Positions 35,661 through 51,174 are shown, counted from the first letter of the stretch. The stretch: DNA of 64,000 bases from Neckera pumila (GCA_963969595.1 OZ018410.1:30322913-30386912), one strand, 5' to 3'. Notes: a model not told the origin generated them from the sequence alone. Program-made: numbers and translations.

Positions 35661-37400
35661 ATGGGATCAAGGCCTGATTCATTTGGCTTCATGTTCTAAC
35701 TATATCTTGATGGATAATTTTAGAGTTAACTATGAAGAAAGTTCCATGTATGAATCCTAAAAGGACAAGCCTATTACTATTTTTTCAAACTTTAAAGTTC
35801 CTCTCTTTATAAGCTCTCATTTTCATTTAAATATGAATGAAATTTTTTGTATTTACTTTCAGAGATTTTTGAAATTTTAAAACATTCCACCAATTATTTA
35901 TGTTTTATTAGTAGTAGAGTAAAATTATTTAACAACTAAAAGATCAAGTGGTTGTTGAATGACCAATAAAAAATCTGATTAAGTTCCTACAAAGTCAAAT
36001 TTGAATGTATTTTTTTGAAATTTTGACATAAGATGCAAACATATATTGCCATATTGTAAATATGGTTTGTTTTTCTTTGATTGGATGCTCGGATCAAAAT
36101 TTGTATAATTATCCAAAGCTTTTGTGGACAAGGAGGACAACTTCATGCAACTTGTGCAAAATTCTTCTTCTACCGCGAAAAAAGAGTCTCATATCTAGTG
36201 CAAAAATTCACTCTAGGAAGAATTATAGTTTGTATACCCTATTAGGCAGGGCCAAAAAGAAAACCTTTCTTCAACTTCAAACGCTATAATCTTTCAATTC
36301 AAGGGGTCAAAGTTTTTGAAATATTTTCAACTTATTCTCATTGTAGTTTATTATAGTTTTACATGATTGAGTTTCAAAAAATAAAAGATTCATTTTTTTC
36401 TATCTATCTTAAAAAGTGGCAGTTATTGACAATTTATGCTTAAAATGTGCCTTGCTCCTCTGGGGGTTAAATTTAAAATTGCTTACCTATTCATCAACCA
36501 TTATGCAATGGTAGTACAAAATAAATTAAGCTACAAAATATAAGATCATTATGCACCTTACTTACTAAGCAAATCAATACTTAAGAAAGCAAATTCATAG
36601 AAATAGCATGGCATTTTTTGGGAAATTTGCCATGCAACTTCCATGGATGTTCTTTGTTAATCCCTAATGACCCAAGGGGGGTCATTTCAAAATGGGCCAA
36701 AACTACCAACAACTTGAGCAATTTTTTTGCTCATTTTATATTAGGATTACATAGAAACCATAGGATCTTGAGATTAACATTGAAAGTGAGCACTTCAAAA
36801 AATTTCAGATTATTTGACCACATAGTTTAGGAGATATTTAATTTTGAAGTTTTTTTTTGAGTTAATGGAAATACAAGGCAACACATTTTGAGGGAGCACA
36901 TCTTTGTGAGAATATTTTGAAATGATTCCCTTTTGTGCTCAGTGAAATATAAAAGAGTTGAAATGTACATGTAATTTTTCATAACATTCCAAGATTTTAC
37001 AATTTATGGTTGAGCTTGCAATGCACGGTGGTCACTGAAATTTGAGTAGTGTTTGCAAGAGTAAAAATAAAGGAACACTTGTCTTCTCCTAAAGCTCCTT
37101 GGAGCGGACCTTTTTGAAGTGGATCTGAACTTTGTGGATGGGCAAGAAGCACATTGGTTGGCTGACTTTCAAATCCATGCCCAAACCGAAGCCAAAATAA
37201 CGAGCTATAAACTGCACTACACTCCTCAACTTTGAAAAATTCCACAAGGTGGAGTTTAACTTGAAATTTGATGAAACCACCGCCACTGGATTTGTAACAA
37301 AGTCTATTTTCTAGAGAAAAAATTATTTTTCACAAAACTCAAAATCTGAGAATATGCAACTCAAATAACGTGGGCAGCGAACTAAAAATGGTCGCTTGGG
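35661..37400. other. AT-rich spacer with TTAA-element ends
   Basis: A right end CTCTGGGGGTTAA occurs at 36458-36470 and a left-like end TTAATCCCTAATGACCC at 36657-36673. Partner ends were not identified, so these may be truncated elements. There is no gene. Confidence 0.4.
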
Positions 37401-37879
37401 TCATTTGCAGTGGCATTGTCAATTTTTTTGGCCTTTAGCTTGCATTCCATGAGCTCTATTTTGGTTGTCCGACTATTAACCCTGGAGAGCTCCGAAGTGC
37501 AAAAACTGGACGATGAACAGAATTGCGGAGCCACAGACGTTGCAGAAGAAACAGTTTTCATTCATCCTTTTTTTCCAGAGTTCATAGTTGAGTTCTGCTT
37601 GCATTGAACATGACAGCGACAATATTAGTGGCTCCACTTAAGAGAGAAAAATAGAAGTGTTGGAATATGTATAGTTTCAATGAAAATTTGGACATGCCCG
37701 AGGTACATTACGCCGTAAGAGGAGCTGTGGCAGACAGAAAATTGTAGTCGGGCACAACGTTTTGGGCATTCAAAGTAACAATCATTTGCAATTAAAAAAG
37801 GAGAGGAACTCATAGAAAAAGAGTTTAGAGCAAAATCCCAGTCTTTACAAGTCCAATGCCACGGGTCATTATGCAAGAT

Positions 37880-38430
37880 GACGCTATCATTTCTGAAAAT
37901 GACATCACGCCCTGCAATTCTTTATACTATTTGCAACTTGATTGTCAAGTCTGTCAGAGCGGGCACGCACAGAATGTGCTCAAGTTTTCCTTGCCGGGCC
38001 ATCTGTACGGGACTCGGTCTTCTCTCAGAAAATTAGCAATATGCTCTCTGTCTTCGGAGGCACGACGATTGCAAGATGCACATGAGGAAAAACCCACCAA
38101 AATTGTGCATCAAACATTGACACCATCCTTCCCATCTTCATGCTGCATGCACTGCAATTTTCCTAGTAATTTCTGGTGCACCACAGTGCCCGCAGTGACG
38201 TGATCTATTCGAAACACACCACCTGCCCGTGATGATGATCTTGGTCAAACGGATTGATCTTCTGAGGAATAACTCTGTTGTAGAATTTTCTTGCTTGTGC
38301 TCACAATTAGAACAATGAACTGAGAGATCCTACGGTTACTTGGTCAGTCGATACTCTCAATTTCCCTCCATCGCTCCATGAAATGTTCCCACTTCCCAAG
38401 CAATGTTCGACTTCTCAAATGAATCTCGAA
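37880..38430 (-). pseudogene. GC-richer patch with coding-like minus-strand fragments
   Basis: On the minus strand short open frames read like decayed exons: NFEIHLRSRTLLGKWEHFME near 38360-38430, FRIDHVTAGTVVHQKLLGK near 38150-38215, and NRRASEDREHIANFLREDRV near 38000-38075. They are in different frames with stops between, and no family was recognised. It may be a remnant of a captured or decayed gene, or chance. The composition contrasts with the AT-rich surroundings. Confidence 0.25.
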
Positions 38431-39334
38431 GTTCCAGGGTGAAATCCAAATTTATTGTGTCTATTTAAAGATTTTTTGATGCTCTTTTGAACAATAATAA
38501 AGGAGAAAGTGTTGTTTGTCATTGAATAGGGTGGAAGCACCCAAAACCGTCAATATTAAGCAATTTAGCACACTTGGAGGCAACTTTTCCGAAAATTAAT
38601 ATTTTTCTAGTATTGGTGAGTGAAAATCATGAATATTCAAAAAAATAAAAAAATTTGGATGTGGTATGCAATTTTTGTGATTTTTTCAAGAGACGGCTCC
38701 CTAGGCCACTGAAATTGTCACATAGGTGGATCCAAAACTGAAAACAACAAAAATTTATTAGTAGTTAAGAAATGAGAGTTAGATTTTTTTCCTTCAAATA
38801 CGTCAGCAAATCAAAGCCAAGTATTTCAGAAACACATTAATGAGAAGTCTAGGGACAGATTTAGTGATAGGCTAAGGTACAGGAATGGGAGCAGGGACGC
38901 TAAGGTAGCCAACCTGTTTCCGATCATTCCCTCATTTTGGTGATATAGGCTCCTATATTTCCAACGATAGCTTTGTTGCATTTCCAATAGCTCACACAGA
39001 GCAAGAAATAATGTCCAGGAGGTATAAATTGAAACATAGAATGATCACAACTTATACATTGAAAGTCACAATTATCACTTACATCGGCCTATGAGTGGTA
39101 CTACAACAAACTATAGATCAAGAATAGGTTGAAGAGAATCTTCCACTAAAAAACTCATAGTAACTACATTTTGTGTAAAAAAGATTTGGAAAAATATGCA
39201 ATCCTTCCAAAAATTCTGTTTACGCGTACGAGAAAAATTCCCATCTGAAAAAACTCGCACTCCACATATGGGCAATTGCTTAAATGATTCGAAATGGGTC
39301 GGTTACCTTAATGGGTGTTTCTACCTTAACTACT
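38431..39334. other. Spacer without recognised feature
   Basis: AT-rich. Near 38450-38480 it contains ATTTATTGTGTCTATTTA, a phrase also next to the foldback at 32706-32725, which suggests a shared repeat edge. Confidence 0.4.
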
Positions 39335-40800
39335 GTACAAGTTCTAATTTGACACTAACCAAATAAGAGTAATATATTAAGACAGTTGTTTAGAGTGTAT
39401 GTCTCAGGTGGGATGACTCCTTTACAAGTCAGGAAATACTGTGTGTTTTGGGGCGGCCTCATCCTCCGCGGCTGCGAAGGGTCCTGTGAAGGACTCTTTG
39501 CAGTCGGAGAAAGAGACGCAGGAGTCTCTCCGCATCTACGGAAATGTCATCGGATCAGCGCCATCCTATGTTCAAATTCAACTGCTGAGTACAAAATCTA
39601 TTCTTTTCGATCCCGATCTACGCATCCTCACTGCGGGGATTGTACACGGACACGTCTGGCTGCTGGGCCTCCAAATCTACCAACTCTGTGTCGGATCAGA
39701 GTGAAATTTGAACTGTTTCCCTGATAGTGGAACGCTCAATCTACGTATCCTTCTGAAACTGCCTACAAAAGGAAGGTGTTTTCAAGGGTCATTTAAGGTG
39801 GGCACCTTCAAAGTTAATGCGGCAATGACTTTGAACCGCCATCTTCACTTTGTGTACATCTCCAAAATCAATGCAATTATGTATCTATGTGAAAGAAATT
39901 GTTTTCAAACTAAACTTTGTTCCTTCTACATGTATCCAAATGTCACGTTCTTTGGTACATTGGAACCTCCTTTCAAGTGCCAACAAGAAAATATGAAGAA
40001 TAGGACTAGTCGAATAATAGTAACGAGGCACAAAAGCAAAAAGTGGAGGTTTTGGGGGTAACCACTTTACACATTATAAGCGGAAGCAAGTCAAATGTAT
40101 TTCTTACTATTACAAACAAGCTTCCAACCTTTGAACTAGGATAAGCACAAGAGTGAGTGGAAGCAAATCTAGTAGATTTCTTACTATTACAAGCTTTCTA
40201 CCTCTTAAGAAGGGTGAGCAACAACAACATAGGAGCCATGCTCTACAATATGTCTGATACTAACTTTAGGCCCTTCAATTAAATACCTTGAATCAGGCTT
40301 AAGCCGCTTATCAATTGGAAACTTAGGATGCTTATAGAAGTTCAAGACCATGAATTCAGTTGAGTTTTTTGATGAAATAGTTTGCTTGATGGCTTAACCT
40401 TGTAAGCACATTGCGGACCTAAGTGCTATCCAATGGATGACTTATTGATAAATATAGAAATAAAGAATGCACCTATTGGTCCAATAATCAGAATATTTTG
40501 GTAACTATATGTCACCAAAATGTTTTAGTCATGGGGGGCTGCATGCTTCTAGGGTTAACTTGATTTGATATACTATGGTTGCAATTGGTTTGACTAGCTT
40601 TGAAATATTAACTACTATGTAGTCAAAATAGATTGGTTATTTCAAACTCATTTGGTTTAAACAAACTATATATGCTTGGAAAAAACCAATCAGAGTATGC
40701 AGTTAAAATTCATTGGTTATACCATGTTCAGTTGCGTTGTTTTTGAATCATTTCTTTTGTTTAAAAAACAAACAAAAAGTCAAAAACTAAACAAATGGGG
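39335..40800 (+). repeat. Long dispersed repeat R1, copy with empty TTAA site
   Basis: It matches 32743-35660 but lacks the 920-bp insertion and keeps one TTAA at 40299-40302 between AATCAGGC and GCCGCTTA. The GC-rich part (39450-39710) gives short chance ORFs on the plus strand. No protein family was recognised. Confidence 0.7.
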
Positions 40801-41749
40801 TCATGGTAGGGTTTTTTTTTTAGTTTTTATGAAGTGCCAAATGTTATAGTTGTGCTCCATATTTCAACATTCATCCAAATATTATATAGAAAATATCACA
40901 TTAGCACATATATGAGAAAAACATGAAATTTTAATGCAGACAGTTATTTTGGGATGGATGGAGTATCATTTTGTTTTTAAAATAACAGCATTACATTTTA
41001 CTACGTACTGATAGGTGATTGCAAGAAACACCTACCAGTATATATCTTTATAAGATGAAGGTAACTATCAAAGGAAAAATATAGAAAATTTCTTTAAGTA
41101 GGAGAACTAGGAATGTGCAAAATCTCAAGAAAATATATACTTTGATGTTTGAAATAGGGAAAAAATTAACTAAATAAAATAAAAATTGGCCATTTGTAGC
41201 AACTTTTACTATGGAAATGGTCACTCATCAAAAAATCCACCAAACTAGTTTTTTACATATTTCAAAAAGCAAGTAGAAAGAGGCTCTATTTGTGGACTTC
41301 TACACGACATATAATTAACTACATTTAAAAATCCTTTGAATAGTAGCTAAAAATGTATTAGAATATCATCCCCTCTAAATTTCAACTCCAAATTTGTTCC
41401 TATGGGTACTACTCTATTAAAAAAAAAAAAAATTGGAAATTGTAACATGAAATTGGGGGATATTTTTGGACAATAAAACATTTTTAAAAATTCCAATAAT
41501 TAGGCAAGGTATAGAAAAGGTCAAAAAAATGCCAATTTGATGAAGGTCAGTGTAATTTTGGCAATTTTCAATTTTTTCATGATAATGACAATGATAACTT
41601 ATTATTTGGAAGAAATTGTTGGATCAGTTATTTGTATTATAAACTCTAGTCTTTGGACAAAAAATTTGAGTATAAAAATGCGTTATAAGTCTGCAAAATA
41701 TAAATTGAATGCATTGTTTAATTCAGTAAATGTTTTAAATTCAAGGGCA
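40801..41749. other. AT-rich spacer
   Basis: No gene was found. The part near 41040-41160 (AAGGAAAAATATAGAAAATTTC, GTAGGAGAACTAG) recurs near 59575-59670, so it belongs to a dispersed repeat. Confidence 0.4.
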
Positions 41750-41753
41750 TTAA

Positions 41754-42450
41754 CCCCTAAGTGCCTAAGCCTTTCCAAGTGTGTTTTTCTTTTGAAAAAA
41801 GAGCATGAGCTTATAGTTATCTTTAATGAAGCCAATTGTTTGTTTTTCAAAATCTAGCCGTATAGATGTTTAGAAAGCTTGCTTATTAGCGTACTTACCA
41901 ATTTTGAGTGTAAAATTGCATAGGAGTTGTGAGATTATAACAAAAGAAATGTAAGTATCCTATTTGTAGTATGCTGCTTCTCCCCACACTGTTTGAGAAA
42001 TTTGCATAGAAGAGTTTTTTGGGTTTGGATGTGACATGAACATATGAGAGTTATGAGGGATTCTAGTTTGTGGGTAGGTATGGAGTCTCTGGATTCCAAA
42101 ACGACCCGCAAACTGGAATTCCTAATAATTCTCACCTCATTAAACAAAATGGAATGATTCAAACTATTCCACTCTTAAATGTTTCTTTAGAACCACTTCC
42201 AACTTTTTTATTTTTCAAAAAAGTGATTTTTGAAGGAGTTTTTGAGCTGCCCGCCGAGTAACGAAAACCACATATCATGCAATAACTTTTTAACTGTGTA
42301 GTCAAAAGTTATGAAAATTGTTGGACGTTAAAGCTACTCCTTGGGCACATGTTTTGTAAAATTTTCAAAGAAGAAAAATAAAAACTCCATTTGTAGTGAG
42401 TTGCCCAAAATCGCTATGTTGCCAAAAAACGGTGTTTGGTCTTGTAGGGG
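41754..42450. mobile_element. 697-bp TTAA-flanked TIR element
   Basis: The left end is CCCCTAAGTGCCTAAGCC after TTAA at 41750-41753. The right end is TTGGTCTTGTAGGGG before TTAA at 42451-42454. The left 280 bp are nearly the same as 58042-58320. The right end, from GAGCTGCCCGCCGAG onward, recurs inverted at 60543-60760. Confidence 0.75.
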
Positions 42451-42649
42451 TTAAATAATGTTTATTCATGAATATTAGTTGTATTATTGGAAACTTTTGA
42501 GGCAAAGTAAATTATTGCAAAATAAAAATTTAGACATAAATCTCTTCCTCTGTAAGTTCTCTTTTTAAATCCATCCTCATATAAACTGATTCAAAACCTT
42601 GACCAAAAATAGTAATTCAGTGTCAAATATATATATATTCCTTAAAATG

Positions 42650-42860
42650 ATATTTGCAGAAAAAAAATATATTACTATTATTATTTTTTATTTTTTTAAT
42701 AAATATTTTCTGTCAGCCTGTATCGCAGTTCACAGAATCGGGCCAGATAGGAGAACGGGCCTAAAACAACCCTCTAAAGGCTTTAAATCCCCTCTAATGT
42801 ATAATTGCAACAATACATTCTTGAAACATTCATCATCCATCTACAAGACATTGGCATTTT
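42650..42860 (+). repeat. Half copy of the 50.8-51.1 kb TIR element
   Basis: A T-rich centre is followed by CTGTCAGCCTGTATCGCAGT, AATCGGGCCAGATAGG, ACAACCCTC and CCCTCTAATGTA. These match, in order, 51010-51110 of the element at 50798-51129. The left arm is absent or too diverged to recognise. Confidence 0.5.
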
Positions 42861-43241
42861 TAGTGAATTAAATTCATCACAACATTATTATTCTAAGTTT
42901 CATTTAATAATACATTGTTACATTTTTGAGTTACCAGAACGACCTTTAGGAATTTAAGAATCCTACAAATGAAAGTAAGCAAAAAAATAAAGGGAGGAAT
43001 TAAAAAAATAAAATAGAGCAAAAAAAAACTTGGCTAAGATTTCATATACTAGTATGTATTGCTAAAATGGAAAATCTTAAAAGAAAAAAAGGACGAAAAT
43101 ACAAATCACTTGAGATTTTTATACATTTGAAATATTTATATATTAAAATATAATAAAATAATGATAATAACAAGAATGGACGTGGCATCCTGAATCCAGT
43201 CGGCGACCTTCGGTCGGTCGCACAATTTGAAACTCCAGAGA

Positions 43242-43247
43242 GCCGTT
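43242..43247 (-). promoter_or_regulatory. Possible MSA core (AACGG) upstream of CDKB
   Basis: The minus strand reads GGAACGGCT about 320 bp before the start codon. Three-repeat MYB factors bind AACGG-core MSA elements in promoters of plant G2/M genes, including CDKB. A single 5-bp core can occur by chance. Confidence 0.25.
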
Positions 43248-43562
43248 CCAACGATGTCCTCTGCTTCTCGAGTTTCGGCAACCGCTGGAGTCCCATTCCA
43301 CGCCACGATTACCGATTGCCGAAGCGCCAGGAGCTGAATTGCGGGGATGTTCAACTAGAGATTCAATTTGTCGAGGGGTTTTGCCATCAATATTTTCGTA
43401 TGATCCCGTTGTAAAGTTTGAACAAGCAGTTTGCTCCTGTGACTCCAAGCATTCTGCAGCTGGCCTTTGCTTTCGAAGGGGAGAGGGAGATTGATTAGGA
43501 CGGCATTTGAAGGGAGGAAGTTGGCGTGAGGAGCGGGACGAGGATCGTGTAGCTAGTCGAGC

Positions 43563-46395
<2,833 letters not shown>

Positions 46396-48064
46396 TAGAT
46401 TAAGATATTCAGGATACTGTTTAGTATATGGATTGATGTGAGAAGCATTAGAAGGTCAATCATGCTGATTGGCGATTGACACTGGCATTGGTGTTAGGAG
46501 GGAGAAAGGCTAGGATGTAAATTTTTAGATGTGGAATTCGGTCAAGAGCATCTGACGGTCCGAGACAACGGAGACTTTTTTCAGTTTCTACGGTTTGTCT
46601 GCCGGAGCCATACTTCAGTACTTATCTGAAATTTTCTCGTATATATTTGTCTTGACATTGCTGCTCTGATCAGACTGGCGGTATGTAACTTGCATAATGC
46701 GTTGTATTGATTGCAAAAAAGTTAAGGATAAAATGAACTTACTGGAGCATCTTGTACCTCGCTTGCTTCTGTTGTTATATTTCATTGAATGGATCCGAAG
46801 CTCATGTTGTATGAAGATCATCAGAACAGATATCCCGGGTATGCGTCACTCTTAAGTTCCTCCTGAACCTTGACAGATATGAAACCTGACATGCTCACGA
46901 CTCCTGGACCCTTTTTGCAAAGCAGCAAAAAAGTTCTCATGTAAAGGAATTAAGGTAAGAAATCCCTAGGCAAACCAATCGCTGAACCGACCTGTTCTGT
47001 AAACAATAACATGTAGTGCTAGGCTATTGAAGAAGTGTCTGAACTCTGGGGAAATCTCATTGCTATGTAAATATTCTGGAGTGGTAGTCTGCAGAGGAAA
47101 CTAGTACAAACCTGGACCATCATTTAATTAGAGAACTTCCATGAAATTGGCAATATTTAGAGTGCCCAACAACCGGTAATTTTGTTACATCGACGTGACT
47201 GGACATGAGAAATTGTTCCCCTAAAAATGACCTTAAAACGAGGACTTATATAAATTTACAACTGGGCCGGTAACCTGAAGAGTGTGCCAAAGTCATGGAA
47301 TCCCACCAATTTGATGAAATGATGTTCACATATGACATGCACGAGCAGTTTTTCTTTCGGTAACCAGGTCATATATAGATTTGACTTTAGTACCTTTGTA
47401 CAAGCTTTCCCATTCTAACTAATAATTGTCCGTAAAATGCAAAATCCCTTCGTTGAAGCAGGTCTAAAATTTGCCCCATCTTTTCAATCATCTTTCCAAT
47501 CACGTGATCAACACAGTGAATAAATCTTGGCAGTTTGATTTATTTCTGTGCATTGGTACGTACCACTGACGGTATCGGTGAAGTGCTTGCAGGCGCTCCA
47601 GCATCTGGACTTCCAATGGTCTCAATGCACGCTGAGTAATTACGCTCTCAACGTACTTCACACTTTTTTTGACTTTATAGTTTGGCAACCTACACCAAAT
47701 AGTGCAATTAGGTTGCCCCACACTAATTTCTCATAGCTTACACTTTTACTGCTGTAAAAAAGATTTTCATCACTAATTATTGCAAAAAATTTATTTTTAA
47801 AAGGCCTTGCAACCACTACAAAGCTACCAAAAAACATATTAACAACCTTCAAGCTGTAAACCATGTGAAATTCAAGCATGGTCGACATATAGTCTGGGGC
47901 AACCTAATTGCACTCTTCAGTGTACATTCACGGACATGCCTTGTGCATTAAGATTGTACTGTTAAGATGTCAGTATTGCATGAAGAATTTTGAAAACTTT
48001 GAAAACACAGAAAGGCACAAGTTAGTTCAAATTGTTCAACCATACAAATCTTGCGTCGTCATTA
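46396..48064. other. CDKB 3' flank and spacer
   Basis: The first few hundred bases likely hold the 3' UTR. Beyond 46.9 kb I see no gene. Short ORFs on both strands around 47500-47890 show no recognisable motif. Confidence 0.4.
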
Positions 48065-48501
48065 GGGGTTGTCACGCATCCTTCAACCTGCGTCGAATTC
48101 TTCAAGAATTGGCATGTGGCGCCGTTCGAGTGGCTGCGCGGGACGGGCGGAGGTTCAATTCTCAGAGAATTCCGGGCACCGTTTCTTCTCCTCCGCAGGT
48201 GAAGAAAGTGGTCGGAACAATTTTCTCCGAGAATTTTTTTATCTTGTGCTTCCTCGTTGCTCCGTCGTTTCACCTCTCAGCTACCAGAGTTTCACCTCAT
48301 TGTTGCAACAGCGTGCTAGAATTGGGTCCGTGAAAACAACTCGGTTACCCCATTCTCGGAGAAAATTCTCTACACTTCAAATACCAAAAAGGGGGGTCAC
48401 ACATCCTCCACGCAAAACGGCTCACCATTGGCTCCTCATTTTTCTCAGAAATTTCTCTGACTTTGAAGAAACTTCATTCTCCGAGGATGCGTGACAACCC
48501 C
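48065..48501. mobile_element. 437-bp TIR element with TA target site
   Basis: Perfect 18-bp inverted ends GGGGTTGTCACGCATCCT and AGGATGCGTGACAACCCC are flanked by TA on both sides (48063-48064 and 48502-48503). A diverged inner copy of the end, GGGGGTCACACATCCTCC, lies at about 48393-48410. CTCCGAGAAT-type motifs repeat inside. A TA duplication would suit a Tc1/mariner-like MITE, but the 2-bp site is weak evidence. It is richer in GC than its surroundings. Confidence 0.75.
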
Positions 48502-49110
48502 TATTACAACATATCCACTTGGGTCATTCTTTCCTTGTCCTCGTGTTCCTCGCCAGTTTACTTTTGGTTGGTGTTGTACTTGTTGTCCTCGTGTGAACCT
48601 CCCCACTCTGCCATTTAGCCAAAAAGCACGAACTAAGAATATCTGGCAGGGCCTGCCATTGTGCTGAAGGCAACTACACTGAATAGGAGTATCTCGTAGG
48701 GGTATTTAGGGGACCCACACTAAATAAATATCTACCGTGGGTTGTACATCTTGTCTTAATTATGTACAGTTTCTAAAGATAGGTCCCTTTAATTATTTGG
48801 TCTCCTTTATATCCCTATTTAGTGTAGCTAGTTGTTATACGACATGCAGTTGTTGCTACAGGGAGAACCGCTAATTAGTATTTTCTGAAACTATCAAAAG
48901 GTGAACAAGAAAAATCTGATTGAAATTTGCAACTACTGGAGTAGAAGTTCCAATTTTGATCAAAAATTCAAAAAATTATACTATTAAGTGAAGACAATAA
49001 TTGTAGCGGACTCATGAAATACCAGTTGAATATCGAGAACAAAAGGATAATTGTTGGTGAAGTTTAGAAAACTTTTTGAAATATCCATACCTTAAGTTTG
49101 GCTGGCTGTC

Positions 49111-49297
49111 TGTTTGTTTGTTTGTTTGTTTGTTTGTTTGTTTGTTTGTTTGTTTGTTTGTTTGTTTGTTTGTTTGTTTGTTTGTTTGTTTGTTTGTTTG
49201 TTTGTTTGTTTGTTTGTTTGTTTGTTTGTTTGTTTGTTTTGTTTTGTTTTGTTTTGTTTTGTTTTGTTTTGTTTTGTTTTGTTTTGTTTTGTTTTGT
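49111..49297 (+). repeat. Compound microsatellite (TTTG)n then (TTTTG)n
   Basis: About 31 TTTG units run to about 49236 and are followed without interruption by about 12 TTTTG units to 49297. Long ORFs in three frames here are only repeat translations. The array is expected to be length-variable. Confidence 0.95.
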
Positions 49298-49722
49298 ATT
49301 GTTACGTTGAGATCTCCCGGACCATGCGTCACTGGCCGCGTGCTTGGTACTGTTGAAGAGGGCTCGGCCAAGAGGGGTGCACAGGCTTGGTTTCGTGGCG
49401 TTTGGACCTACGGTGCAGAAGTTATTGAATTTCCAAGTAATTATTGAACCAAAAAATTAAAAAATTACTTTTACTTTGATTTTGATTGCGTTCTTGGTAC
49501 CTTCGGAAAGCTCTTGGCGAGGAGGGGTGGACGAGTTTTGTTTTGTGGCGTTTTGAATGGCGGTGTGAAAGATATTGAATTTCAAAGTTTTGGTATATTC
49601 AAAGATATTGATTTTGGCTGTGGCAACGGCACAGGGCACACTAGTACAAGTTATATTTGCAAGTTAGTCAATAAATGTAGGAAAGCTTTTTGCTGCTGAC
49701 TTTGTTGTATATTCACTCACTA

Positions 49723-49872
49723 CACTAGTAGAAAATTCAATTTTTCTGTTGTTTTGGTCGCGTTGATCCGATCAAATTTTGACAGAAATCTGTTAAAATC
49801 AACAGATTTTTGTCAAAATTTGACCGGATCAACGCGACCAAACCAATAGAAAAATTGAATTTTCTACTAGTG
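49723..49872. mobile_element. 150-bp CACTA-type MITE, near-perfect hairpin
   Basis: The ends CACTAGTAGAAAATTCAA and TTGAATTTTCTACTAGTG are flanked by 3-bp CTA at 49720-49722 and 49873-49875. The arms stay complementary almost to the centre (for example GGTCGCGTTGATCCG against CGGATCAACGCGACC). The high arm identity suggests a young insertion. Confidence 0.85.
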
Positions 49873-50148
49873 CTAGTAGAGACGGAGGTCCCAAGTGTAC
49901 ACCGATCCCTCTAAAATGACACCATTGGTCATTTCTAGAGTGTCAATTATTTAATGGCTGCCATGTTAAAATGGCGATACTCCATTTTGAAATGTAAATA
50001 CATCCCATCGGTGGCTTGACTATGAAATAATTTGACACCCTCAGAATGACAAGCACGTGGTGTCAATTCAGAGGTGAGTGTCATTTTGTGCCCCTCGGCT
50101 CTTTCCTTCAACTGTAGTGAGAAACTGAGAATGATCCACTGCATTGAA

Positions 50149-50650
50149 TGGGCAATTTCATTAAAATGGTGATATTTTTTTTAAATGGCATGAAAGCAGT
50201 CATTTCTAGATGGTTTAGAACAACCGTTCTGAAATCTATACCTGTCCTAGATGGTGAAAATGGCACACCGTCAAAGTGGCACTTGGAATATCCATGGCCA
50301 ATTTCATTGAAATGGCGGTACTTTATTACTTTGGCACTTGTAATAGTTCAAACTGGGTGGTCTGAACTATAAAATTTGTACCTAAAATCTATGCCTATTC
50401 TAGATTTCTGAAATCCATAAAAATCCTAGATATCTAAAATCTATATTAATTCTAGATTTTGAAAACTATGTGGTCTAAAATCTATATGAGCTCTAGATTT
50501 TTGAAATATATAACTATCCTACATGTCTATAATGTATACAATTCCTATATATCACTTTCGCGGTTCAGACCATACGGTCTGAAAATGGTACATGGAATAC
50601 CGCCATTTTAATGAAATTTGCCATACTGTCCTTTTAATGAAATTGCCCCA
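50149..50650. mobile_element. Nested pair of MITEs with GGGCAATTTCATTAAAA ends
   Basis: The outer element starts TGGGCAATTTCATTAAAATG and ends TTTTAATGAAATTGCCCCA. Inside it, at about 50295-50623, lies a second element with ends TGGCCAATTTCATTGAAATG and CATTTTAATGAAATTTGCCA. The outer left part is the reverse complement of the copy at 54528-54679. Repeated TAAAATCTAT..TCTAGAT tracts fill the inner element. The outer flanks share ATTGA. Confidence 0.7.
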
Positions 50651-50797
50651 TATTGACAGTGGTTGGCTTTTGTTGGCTCCAACAATAGCTCCCATTTGCA
50701 CCTACACTAGAATGTCTAGACGTCATGTCCATCATTCGATTAGGTAAATTTCTCTACAACCAAGACCAGATAAGGAATATTGTACGTAGGTTCATGG

Positions 50798-50984
50798 ATC
50801 TACAAAGCATTAGATGAGATTCGGGGGGTCTTAGAAGGCTCTGAGTTCCCCTGCTATCTGCTGTATTCCCAGACTGCGAGAACGCAGTAGCAGCAGCTGG
50901 CTGACGTGGTCGAGCGATTGCCACGTCATTTTTTGGAAAAAAAAAAAAAAAAAAATTTGCTGAAAATGATATTTTGGTAATATA

Positions 50985-51016
<32 letters not shown>

Positions 51017-51129
51017 CTGACACATCTGTACCGGCGTTCACTGAATCTGGGCAGATCAGGGAACAAGCCCTGGAACGGCCCTCCAAGACCCCCAAACATC
51101 ATCTAATGTACGTGGGTTTGAAGTAGATC
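50798..51129. mobile_element. 330-bp long-TIR element
   Basis: Diverged inverted arms of over 100 bp flank an A/T centre. GATCTAC and GCATTAGATGAGATTCGGGG on the left pair with CCCCCAAACATCATCTAATG and GTAGATC on the right. The centre holds A-runs, a (TA)n tract at about 50980-51000 and T-runs. A half copy lies at 42650-42860. The target duplication was not resolved. Confidence 0.6.
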
Positions 51130-51174
51130 AAAGTTTCTTGAGGGCTGATGACTGATGCACATGTACGTACTTAA

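Noticed and set aside
39386..40061. Overlapping 112- and 117-codon ORFs as genes
   Set aside because: They lie inside repeat R1, whose other two copies break these frames, so coding is unlikely.
49076..49447. Long ORFs rich in CLFV or NKQT repeats
   Set aside because: They are translations of the TTTG/TTTTG microsatellite in different frames, with no protein signal beyond the repeat.
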